Below are positions 1 through 5,506 of a stretch of 5,506 bases of DNA, piece by piece. The notes beneath the pieces were generated by a model that made no database searches, was not told where the DNA came from, and saw only the letters and a program-made list of their open reading frames with translations. Position 1 is the first letter of the stretch, and every line of letters begins with the position of its first letter. Made by a program: the position numbers and the translations under genes. The DNA comes from Rikenellaceae bacterium (GTDB lineage: Bacteria > Bacteroidota > Bacteroidia > Bacteroidales > UBA932): assembly GCA_900769385.1 (NCBI GenBank), contig CAAGGO010000061.1, positions 1 through 5,506 of the forward strand, given 5' to 3'.

Positions 1-35
1 AGAAAGCAGTCAAACTTACATTCTTAATGAGATAA
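1..35 (+). CDS. C-terminal tail of an upstream gene, possibly mreB (partial)
   Basis: Only about ten codons are visible. The frame starting at base 3 reads KAVKLTFLMR and stops at TAA 33-35, four bases before the mreC start. A short hydrophobic FLMR-type ending is, from memory, like the end of Bacteroidota MreB, and mreB is the usual gene directly upstream of mreC. MreB is the actin-like cytoplasmic filament that organises side-wall synthesis. The other two frames also stop nearby (TAA at 25-27 and at 38-40, the latter overlapping the mreC ATG), so the frame is chosen by context and not proven. Too short for a firm call. Confidence 0.4.
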   Translation, partial: KAVKLTFLMR

Positions 36-39
36 TTTA

Positions 40-849
40 ATGAGAATACCTCCTTCATTACTTCTTGCAGTGGGGAGGTTTCTCCTTTTTATCCTGTTGG
101 AGGCGGCCTGCATCTATATGGTCTGCAACAACGGGATTGTACAGCGCTACAGGCTCATTGGCCAGCTGCGTGAGATTCAGGGATTCTTCTGGGAGAAAGT
201 GGCCGCCGTCAATGAGTATTCTTCACTGAAAAGTGCCAATGAACAGCTGGCCGCCCAGAACACCCTTCTTATGGAGGAACTGTACAGGCACAAGGAGATA
301 ACCGGCCATATTGCAGCAGACACTTTGCCTGTGCCGTTTTCATTCATCAGGGCCAAGGTTATAAGGAACACTGTCAACACCACCCACAACTACCTTATCA
401 TTGACAAGGGACTCAAGGATGGAGTTGAAGAGGATATGGGTGTAATTACCCCAAACGGTGTGGTGGGAATTACCCGCGGAGTGAGTGAAAACTACTCATA
501 TGTCCTTTCATTCCTTAACCTCAACCAGCAGGTGAGTGCAAAAATAGGGAGCTCCAACGCCTTTGGCCCCCTCAGCTGGGATATGGAGCACGAGGGGAAG
601 GCAGTGCTGAATGAGATACCGCAGCACCTTGCAGTACAGCAGCAGGATACCGTATACACCAGCGGATATTCCTATTTTTATCCTCCCGATATCCCATTGG
701 GTAGAGTCATTGACTCAAAAGTGGTGAACGGAGTCCACCTTAGGGTAGACGTGGAACTGCTTCAGGATTTCAGGAGCCTTAATTATGTAATGGTTGTAAA
801 GAACAACAACCGCAATGAAATAGAAAAACTGGTACAGGACGCCAAATAA
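40..849 (+). CDS. mreC: Rod shape-determining protein MreC
   Basis: The 269-residue product is a bitopic membrane protein of the elongasome. In the family, MreC bridges MreB/MreD to PBP2 in the periplasm and activates RodA-PBP2. A single N-terminal membrane segment lies at about residues 7-29, followed by a helical, probably coiled-coil stretch (about 38-90, including KSANEQLAAQNTLLMEEL) that would drive dimerisation. The beta-rich periplasmic domain covers about 102-255: AKVIRNTVN at 105-113, NYLIIDKGLKDGV at 117-129, PNGVVGITRGV at 138-148, and the late TSGYSYFYPPDIPLG block at 207-221. Length is normal for Bacteroidota MreC. The ATG at 40 is the natural start because the membrane segment follows at once; no clear Shine-Dalgarno precedes it. 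It ends one base before mreD, implying co-transcription and probably coupled translation. The usual GD before the TSG block reads QD here (residues 202-203), likely tolerated variation. Confidence 0.95.
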   Translation: MRIPPSLLLAVGRFLLFILLEAACIYMVCNNGIVQRYRLIGQLREIQGFFWEKVAAVNEYSSLKSANEQLAAQNTLLMEELYRHKEITGHIAADTLPVPFSFIRAKVIRNTVNTTHNYLIIDKGLKDGVEEDMGVITPNGVVGITRGVSENYSYVLSFLNLNQQVSAKIGSSNAFGPLSWDMEHEGKAVLNEIPQHLAVQQQDTVYTSGYSYFYPPDIPLGRVIDSKVVNGVHLRVDVELLQDFRSLNYVMVVKNNNRNEIEKLVQDAK

Positions 850-850
850 T

Positions 851-1372
851 ATGAATGTTCAGCTAAAATATGCAATACTTGGAGCATTGCTCATCTTTTG
901 CCAGATACTCCTCAGCGAGTATGTGAATATCTGGCCATTGCTGTACATTGCCATATTCCCGCAGTTCATAATACTCCTTCCCCCAGCGCTGAACAGGACT
1001 GCACATCTGCTCATTGCATTTCTCCTTGGAATGGCCATAGACATTTTTGCAGACGGTATGCCGGGAATGAATGCCGCCGCACTGGTTGCAATGGCTTATG
1101 TCCGCCCTTTTTTCCTGAAAATCACATTATCCAAAGCCAATCTGGATACCACAGACAACCAGCCGCTGCTGCCGCGCACGGTGGAGATACAGAAGCTTGC
1201 AATGCTCAACGGCTGTATGCTTGCCGTTTTCTTTCTGGTGTACATACTGCTGGATTCTGCCGGCACCTTCCCGTTCCTGTACACCGTTCTGAAACTGGCG
1301 GTTTGCGTGGTGGTAAACTGCGTAATCTCATTGGTTTGCAACAGAGTGCTGTTTGAAAAATTCTTAAGGTAA
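851..1372 (+). CDS. mreD: Rod shape-determining membrane protein MreD
   Basis: The 173-residue, very hydrophobic product is the integral membrane partner of MreC in the elongasome. Hydrophobic segments are visible at about residues 7-24, 28-45, 50-68, 72-90, 116-135 and 140-165, consistent with the five or six membrane helices of MreD. The most diagnostic block is GMAIDIFADGMPGMNAAALV at 60-79 followed by YVRPFFLK (83-90), which matches the conserved GxxxDxF...G..A..A..AY.RP core of Bacteroidota MreD. The polar stretch 92-115 is probably a cytoplasmic or periplasmic loop. Start ATG 851 follows the mreC stop by one base without a Shine-Dalgarno, so expression probably depends on the upstream cistron. 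MreD sequences diverge strongly, so the call rests on that motif, size, topology and position between mreC and mrdA. A longish frame-shifted reading within the gene (898-1356) looks like a by-product of composition. Confidence 0.93.
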   Translation: MNVQLKYAILGALLIFCQILLSEYVNIWPLLYIAIFPQFIILLPPALNRTAHLLIAFLLGMAIDIFADGMPGMNAAALVAMAYVRPFFLKITLSKANLDTTDNQPLLPRTVEIQKLAMLNGCMLAVFFLVYILLDSAGTFPFLYTVLKLAVCVVVNCVISLVCNRVLFEKFLR

Positions 1373-1376
1373 AGGA
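1371..1376 (+). promoter_or_regulatory. Weak ribosome binding site of mrdA
   Basis: AAAGGA overlaps the mreD stop codon (TAA 1370-1372) and sits five bases before the mrdA ATG at 1382. It is a short purine-rich match to the anti-Shine-Dalgarno and supports the chosen start. Bacteroidota often initiate without such motifs, so its use is uncertain. Confidence 0.4.
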
Positions 1377-1381
1377 TTGCT

Positions 1382-3214
1382 ATGGAGAAGAAGAATGTGC
1401 TCATATTGGGGGTATTGGCCGTAGGGCTCATCCTTATCATACAGCTTTTCAACCTGCAGATACTCAACAAGGAGTATAAGATTACCGCAGAGAACAATGC
1501 GTTCAAATATGTTACCCGCTACCCAGTAAGGGGCTTGATCCTTGACAGGAACAACAACATTCTGGTTGGAAACAAGAATACATACGACATTATGGTAACC
1601 CCCATTGAGGTTAAGGCGTTTGATACCCTTGACTTCTGCTCCATCTTCAATTTGGACACCCTGTATGTAAGGGAGAAGTTCAAGGAGTACAGGAAATTCA
1701 GGAGGAAAATAGGTTACCAGTCACTTACATTCCTCAAACAGGTATCAAGCGTACAGTACAGTATCTTTATAGAGAAAGCATATAAATTTCCCGGCTTCAG
1801 TGCCATTTCCAGAAACGCCCGCAACTACCCTTTTGCTGCCGGAGCCAATCTGTTTGGATATGTTACTGAGGTGGATGCCGAGTTCCTTAAAAAGAACCCT
1901 GATTACCGCAGCGGAGACTATGTTGGGGCATCAGGATTGGAGAAATCATACGAGGATGTACTTAAAGGGGAAAAAGGGTACAACATCTTGCTTAGGGATG
2001 TGCACAACAGAATACAGTCCAGCTTTGAAGAGGGGGCGCACGACAAGGATGCAATCCCCGGAAAAGACCTTGTTTCCACCATTGACGGCTACCTGCAGCA
2101 GTACGGCGAAGAGCTGATGCAGAACAAGGTAGGAAGCGTTGTGGCCATAGAGCCCTCTACAGGTGAGATTCTGGCACTGATTTCCAGCCCCGGAATAAAC
2201 ATAGAGCAGCTTGCCACAATAAGCAAGCACTACAAGGAGATTGTAAACGACCCATACAAGCCAATGTTCAACAGGGCCGTAATGTCTGCATACCCTCCAG
2301 GCTCAGTATTCAAACTGGTAAACGGACTTATAGGTTTGCAGGAGGGGGTAATTACCCCACAGACACGCTACAACTGCAACCTGGGGTACCACTACGGAGA
2401 CCGCAAGCTTGGTTGCCACGCCCACCCTTCTCCGTTGGATCTTACCCAATCCATAATGATGTCGTGCAACGCATATTACTGCAACGTGTTCAGGGAGATT
2501 ATACATAACCGCAAATATGGTTCAGTAGCGGAGGCATTTGATAACTGGAGGGAGATGGTGATGAGCTTTGGGTTTGGGCGCAAGCTTGGAAGCGATTTTC
2601 CGGCAGAACTTGGCGGCACCCTTCCTACCACAAAAACATACGACAAAATATACGGCAAGAACCGTTGGCGTGCCCACTCCATCATCTCCCTTTCCATTGG
2701 ACAGGGTGAGATTGGTGCAACCCCGCTGCATCTGGCCAACCTTGCCGCTACCATTGCAAACAGGGGATACTATTATATACCGCACCTTGTCAAGGATTCT
2801 CCCGATACCACAATCCATCCCCGATTCAAGGAGAGAAACTATACAATGGTGGACACAAGCCATTTCCATAAGGTTATTGAGGGAATGTACCTGGCAGTAA
2901 ATGCCCCGGCAGGAAGCGGTGGAACTGCACGCCTTGCCCACGTGGAGGGGCTTGACATCTGCGGAAAAACCGGCACTGCCCAAAATCCGCACGGAAAGGA
3001 CAACGCGGTTTTCATATGCTTTGCTCCACGAGAGAATCCCAAGATAGCCATTGCCGCTTATATTGAGAATGCCGGTTTTGGCGGAACCTGGGCGGCTCCC
3101 ATTGCCTCCCTTATGATTGAGAAATACCTTAAAGGGGAAATAAGCAGACCAGACTTGGAGAAAAGGATGAAAGAGACTTCACTTATACAGAATGTACCGG
3201 TAAGGAGGAGATAG
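1382..3214 (+). CDS. mrdA: Penicillin-binding protein 2 (elongasome class B transpeptidase)
   Basis: The 610-residue protein is the D,D-transpeptidase that crosslinks side-wall peptidoglycan in complex with RodA; beta-lactams of the mecillinam type target this family. A single N-terminal membrane anchor spans about residues 5-23. The pedestal/dimerisation domain starts with YPVRGLILDRNNNILV (47-62), the classic RGxIxDRNxxxLA motif, and runs to about 230. The C-terminal transpeptidase domain carries all three active-site motifs: S308-V-F-K311 (in PPGSVFK), S361-C-N363 and K529-T-G-T532. Length is close to the roughly 630 residues of E. coli PBP2. A cluster C332, C345, H346, H348, C362 and C367 lies between and around SxxK and SxN and may be a metal site. 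Start ATG 1382 directly precedes a lysine-rich cap and the anchor and has AAAGGA five bases upstream. The gene is nine bases after mreD and three before rodA. The order with rodA separates it from the related septal FtsI (PBP3). Confidence 0.96.
   Translation: MEKKNVLILGVLAVGLILIIQLFNLQILNKEYKITAENNAFKYVTRYPVRGLILDRNNNILVGNKNTYDIMVTPIEVKAFDTLDFCSIFNLDTLYVREKFKEYRKFRRKIGYQSLTFLKQVSSVQYSIFIEKAYKFPGFSAISRNARNYPFAAGANLFGYVTEVDAEFLKKNPDYRSGDYVGASGLEKSYEDVLKGEKGYNILLRDVHNRIQSSFEEGAHDKDAIPGKDLVSTIDGYLQQYGEELMQNKVGSVVAIEPSTGEILALISSPGINIEQLATISKHYKEIVNDPYKPMFNRAVMSAYPPGSVFKLVNGLIGLQEGVITPQTRYNCNLGYHYGDRKLGCHAHPSPLDLTQSIMMSCNAYYCNVFREIIHNRKYGSVAEAFDNWREMVMSFGFGRKLGSDFPAELGGTLPTTKTYDKIYGKNRWRAHSIISLSIGQGEIGATPLHLANLAATIANRGYYYIPHLVKDSPDTTIHPRFKERNYTMVDTSHFHKVIEGMYLAVNAPAGSGGTARLAHVEGLDICGKTGTAQNPHGKDNAVFICFAPRENPKIAIAAYIENAGFGGTWAAPIASLMIEKYLKGEISRPDLEKRMKETSLIQNVPVRRR
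3202..3208 (+). promoter_or_regulatory. Consensus Shine-Dalgarno of rodA
   Basis: AAGGAGG is a full match to the anti-Shine-Dalgarno, nine bases before the rodA ATG at 3218. It lies inside the end of mrdA, where it encodes part of the terminal V-R-R-R. It fixes the rodA start and stands out because mreC and mreD show no such motif and mrdA only a weak one. Part of the match could be chance from arginine AGG codons, which are common in this genome. Confidence 0.55.
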
Positions 3215-3217
3215 GAT

Positions 3218-4642
3218 ATGGGAAATTTGAAAATTGGGAAAATAGATCTGCCATTGGTGTTCTGCTACCTTTTTCTGGTATTTGTAGGGTGGATAAACAT
3301 ATTTGCTTCAGTATATTCAGAGGAGCACAGTTCCATCTTTGATATGAGCCAGAGATATGGAATGCAGTTCATATGGATAATTACGGCATTCATACTTGCC
3401 GCATCGGTGATATTCATAATAAGCCCCAAGGTATACAGTGTGCTTTCGCCACCCATATACCTGTTTGTGTGCGTATTGCTCTTTGCCGTAATATTCCTGG
3501 GCAAGGAGGTTAATGGTTCACACTCGTGGTTTGAATTTGGTAAGGTAAAGTTCCAGCCGGCAGAGATATCCAAGATAAGCACCTCCCTGTTTCTGGCCTA
3601 TATAATGAGCAAATACGGATTCAGGCTCGGACGGTTCAGGGATGCCCTTGCCGTGGCCCTCACCATCCTGGTTCCTATGGCGCTGATTGTTATGGAGAAG
3701 GAGACCGGTTCTGCACTGGTTTACTGCGGTTTCGTATTCCTCCTTTACAGGGAAGGATTGAGCGGATGGTTCCTTGTTTTTGGAATACTGGCAATATTGC
3801 TCTTTATAGTTACATTGGCAGTATCTCCTTTGGCTGCCATAATAATCCTGTTTGCGCTGCACGGAGTGGCAAACGGGGCATTTTCACGTTCTTTAATGAA
3901 ACATCTTGCCGTAATTGTGCCAATATCTGTTCTATTGGGATTCCTTCCAAAAATCCTCTCTTTTGAGTGGATGCAGTGGGCTCAGGGAGTTGATGTGGAA
4001 TACATTGCGCTGGGAATTGTTTCAGTGGTGGCAGTATGGGGCTTATGGAAATTTGTCGGGAAGAAAGCAGGACACATTAAACTGCTCTTTTTGAGTTTCC
4101 TTTGCTCTGTGGTACTGGTGTTTTCTGTGGAGTTCATTTTTGAGAAGATTCTGCAGCCTCACCAGAGGGCCAGGATTGAGAATCTGCTGGGCATTACGGA
4201 AGATCTGATGGGTGCGGGATACAATGTGCACCAGTCCAAGATTGCCATTGGTTCTGGGGGATTTGCAGGAAAAGGGTTCCTGGACGGCACCCAAACCAAG
4301 TTTGATTTTGTGCCGGAGCAGAGTACAGATTTCATTTTCTGCACAGTTGGGGAGGAATGGGGATTCCTTGGCTCCGTTACAGTTATTGCGGTATACCTTT
4401 TCCTTATAATAAGGCTGATTATCCTCAGTGAGAGGCAAAAGGACCGCTTTGCCCGCATCTACGGCTACTGTGTGGCGTGCTGTTTCTTTATGCACGTCTT
4501 CATAAACATTGGTATGACAATGGGATTAGTACCCGTAATTGGCATCCCGCTGCCACTGCTGAGCTACGGAGGCTCCTCTCTGTGGAGCTTTACAGTTCTG
4601 CTGTTCATATTCATAAAGCTTGATATGGAGAGGTGGAAATGA
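3218..4642 (+). CDS. rodA: RodA, SEDS-family peptidoglycan glycosyltransferase
   Basis: The 474-residue polytopic membrane protein polymerises lipid II into glycan strands and works as a pair with PBP2 from the preceding gene. SEDS signatures are clear: NGSHSWFEFG and FQPAEISK (99-119), EKETGSALVYC (160-170, the counterpart of QPDLGTA), HQRARI (315-320), then EDLMGAGYNVHQSKIAIGSG (328-347), GKGFLDGTQTKF (351-362), VPEQSTDFIFCTVGEEWGF (365-383) and the end block GMTMGLVPVIGIPLPLLSYG (432-451) with GGSS. D329, just before GAGY, is by position the likely catalytic aspartate of the large extracellular loop (inferred by alignment from memory). The protein is about 100 residues longer than E. coli RodA; the surplus lies between about 185 and 310 and adds hydrophobic segments. 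ATG 3218 has a consensus Shine-Dalgarno and lies three bases after mrdA. FtsW is the alternative SEDS protein, but pairing with mrdA in an mre operon argues for RodA. Older name mrdB. Confidence 0.95.
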   Translation: MGNLKIGKIDLPLVFCYLFLVFVGWINIFASVYSEEHSSIFDMSQRYGMQFIWIITAFILAASVIFIISPKVYSVLSPPIYLFVCVLLFAVIFLGKEVNGSHSWFEFGKVKFQPAEISKISTSLFLAYIMSKYGFRLGRFRDALAVALTILVPMALIVMEKETGSALVYCGFVFLLYREGLSGWFLVFGILAILLFIVTLAVSPLAAIIILFALHGVANGAFSRSLMKHLAVIVPISVLLGFLPKILSFEWMQWAQGVDVEYIALGIVSVVAVWGLWKFVGKKAGHIKLLFLSFLCSVVLVFSVEFIFEKILQPHQRARIENLLGITEDLMGAGYNVHQSKIAIGSGGFAGKGFLDGTQTKFDFVPEQSTDFIFCTVGEEWGFLGSVTVIAVYLFLIIRLIILSERQKDRFARIYGYCVACCFFMHVFINIGMTMGLVPVIGIPLPLLSYGGSSLWSFTVLLFIFIKLDMERWK

Positions 4643-4684
4643 AAAAGGAGAGTGCTGCTGTTGTGCACCCTCCTCTATAATTTT
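4641..4684. terminator. Convergent intrinsic terminator between rodA and fabF, stronger for fabF
   Basis: A ten-pair inverted repeat joins 4646-4655 (AGGAGAGTGC) to 4665-4674 (GCACCCTCCT) around a nine-base loop. In the plus-strand RNA, positions 4651 and 4669 form an A.C mismatch; in the minus-strand RNA the same positions form a G.U wobble, so the stem is continuous only in the fabF transcript. Read on the minus strand the stem runs directly into a T tract (complement of the A run 4642-4646). On the plus strand the only T run (4681-4684) starts six bases after the stem. It therefore looks like a good terminator for fabF and a weaker, possibly bidirectional one for the mre-rod operon. Confidence 0.75.
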
Positions 4685-4685
4685 A

Positions 4686-4700
4686 AGGCTAGTTTAGCCT
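4686..4700. repeat. Short perfect hairpin overlapping the fabF stop codon
   Basis: AGGCTA at 4686-4691 pairs perfectly with TAGCCT at 4695-4700 around a three-base loop (GTT on plus, AAC on minus). On the minus strand it begins inside the fabF TAG (4701-4699) and is followed by TAAAATTATAG, not a clean U tract. It may be an accessory 3'-end structure beside the main terminator hairpin, or chance. No role can be assigned from sequence alone. Confidence 0.45.
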
Positions 4701-5506
4701 ATCTTACCTTTCCTAAAACCAGACAAGAGTTGTGGCCGCCAAAACCAAAGGTATTGTTCATTGCCACATTAACCTCTCTCTTCTGAGCCTTATTCAATGT
4801 GAGGTTCAATTTGTAATCTATCTCAGGATCCTCCTCCTTGAAGTTGATTGTTGGAGGAATTATACCGTTGCAGATGGCATCAATGCAAGCCATTGTCTCA
4901 ATGGCACCTGCACCACCCAAAAGGTGTCCTGTCATAGATTTGGTAGAGCTGATGTTAAGCTTGTAGGCGTGCTCTCCAAACACTTCCTTAACAGCTTTAA
5001 GCTCTGCAATGTCGCCAAGCGGCGTTGATGTTCCGTGAACATTTATATAATCCACATCCTCAGGTTTGATACCTGCCTCCTGAAGGGCAAGTCTCATAGC
5101 CTCAATGGCACCCTCTCCTTCCGGATGCGGAGCTGTAATGTGGTGGGCATCAGCACTCATACCTGTACCGTAAACTTCTGCATAGATCTTTGCACCACGG
5201 GCCTTTGCGTGCTCATACTCCTCAAAAACAAGGATACCTGAGCCCTCTCCAATAACAAAGCCGTCCCTTCTCTTGTCAAAAGGTCTGCTGGCTGTATCAG
5301 CCTCATCATTATTGGTGGAAAGTGCCTGTGCCGAGTTGAAACCGCCTACACTTGCCACAGTAACGCCAGCCTCAGAGCCACCGGTTACAATAACATCAGC
5401 CTTGTTCAACCTGATCATATCAAAAGCATTGGACATGGCGTGGGCAGAAGACGCACACGCTGAAACTGTTGCATAGTTAGGACCCATAAAACCATACTTG
5501 ATGGAA
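4699..5506 (-). CDS. fabF: Beta-ketoacyl-ACP synthase II (FabF), C-terminal part
   Basis: FabF condenses malonyl-ACP with a growing acyl-ACP in cytosolic type II fatty acid synthesis. The gene is cut by the window edge: the frame stays open to 5506 and reads S-I-K-Y-G-F just before M-G-P-N-Y-A-T, so the ATG at 5485-5487 is internal and not the start. About 268 codons are present; roughly 150 N-terminal residues are missing compared with the usual 410-420. The catalytic triad is complete: Cys in SACASS (codon 5455-5457), His in NVHGTSTPLGD 140 residues later, and Lys/His in TKSMTGHLLGG 172 and 177 residues after the Cys. These spacings equal those of E. coli FabF (C163, H303, K335, H340). The glycine-rich FGFGGHN loop lies near the C-terminus, which ends LGKVR then TAG. 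It converges on rodA and ends at a likely intrinsic terminator. Two active-site histidines distinguish FabF/FabB from FabH; the FabF assignment over FabB follows from Bacteroidota context and GYGFMGPNYA-like wording. Confidence 0.95.
   Translation of the reverse strand, partial: SIKYGFMGPNYATVSACASSAHAMSNAFDMIRLNKADVIVTGGSEAGVTVASVGGFNSAQALSTNNDEADTASRPFDKRRDGFVIGEGSGILVFEEYEHAKARGAKIYAEVYGTGMSADAHHITAPHPEGEGAIEAMRLALQEAGIKPEDVDYINVHGTSTPLGDIAELKAVKEVFGEHAYKLNISSTKSMTGHLLGGAGAIETMACIDAICNGIIPPTINFKEEDPEIDYKLNLTLNKAQKREVNVAMNNTFGFGGHNSCLVLGKVR

Noticed and set aside
898..1356. A 152-codon open frame overlapping mreD in another plus-strand frame
   Set aside because: Its product is rich in Cys, His, Pro and Arg with no recognisable domain, and mreD in the same DNA has clear motifs and membrane segments. 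It is a frame shadow.
1749..1764. Short repeated GTACAGTACAGT within mrdA
   Set aside because: Too short and lies inside well-conserved coding sequence; no further copies in the window that would suggest a repeat family.
2522..2992. A 156-codon antisense open frame within mrdA
   Set aside because: It covers the region encoding the transpeptidase core, has no domain or start signal that I can see, and its composition fits an antisense shadow of a conserved gene.
4043..4495. A 150-codon antisense open frame within rodA
   Set aside because: It lies opposite the highly conserved SEDS catalytic loop; the openness is explained by rodA codon use.
5485..5487. ATG as a possible start of a short FabF-like protein
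   Set aside because: The frame stays open upstream and reads conserved FabF residues (SIKYGF) directly before it, so it is an internal methionine of a gene cut by the window edge.
1..5506. Search for a novel defence, mobile or RNA system
   Set aside because: Nearly all bases are accounted for by known elongasome genes and fabF; the only non-coding stretch is 56 bases and holds hairpins. No direct repeats, integrase, transposase or toxin-antitoxin signature was seen.

Overview
The window reads as ordinary chromosomal housekeeping DNA from a member of the Bacteroidota, probably Bacteroidales. The basis is the gene order mreC-mreD-mrdA-rodA, the Bacteroidota flavour of the protein motifs (an enlarged RodA with GYNVHQSKIAIGSGG and VPEQSTDFIFCTVGEE, and FabF with KYGFMGPNYATVSACASS), moderate GC by eye, heavy use of AGG and ATA codons, and mostly absent Shine-Dalgarno sequences. 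Genus cannot be fixed from the sequence alone.

Layout. Bases 1-39 are most likely the last codons of an upstream gene, by context mreB (a frame ending in FLMR then TAA at 33-35). Bases 40-4642 hold four tightly packed plus-strand genes: mreC (40-849), mreD (851-1372), mrdA encoding PBP2 (1382-3214) and rodA (3218-4642). The junctions are only 1, 9 and 3 bases, so they are almost certainly one transcription unit. A 56-base convergent intergenic region (4643-4698) carries two hairpins. The minus strand then carries the C-terminal two thirds of fabF (4699-5506), whose N-terminus lies beyond the right edge.

How the genes work together. MreC and MreD are membrane parts of the elongasome (Rod complex). 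They link cytoplasmic MreB filaments to the septum-independent peptidoglycan synthase made of RodA (SEDS glycosyltransferase) and PBP2 (class B transpeptidase). The operon therefore encodes nearly the whole side-wall synthesis machine. FabF is the condensing enzyme of type II fatty acid synthesis and belongs to a separate, opposing transcription unit.

All genes look intact with full catalytic motifs, and I see no tRNA, rRNA, CRISPR array, insertion sequence or phage element. I found no credible new system. The points most worth a second look are the strand-asymmetric terminator between rodA and fabF, a Cys/His cluster in PBP2 that may bind metal, and the enlarged middle of RodA.
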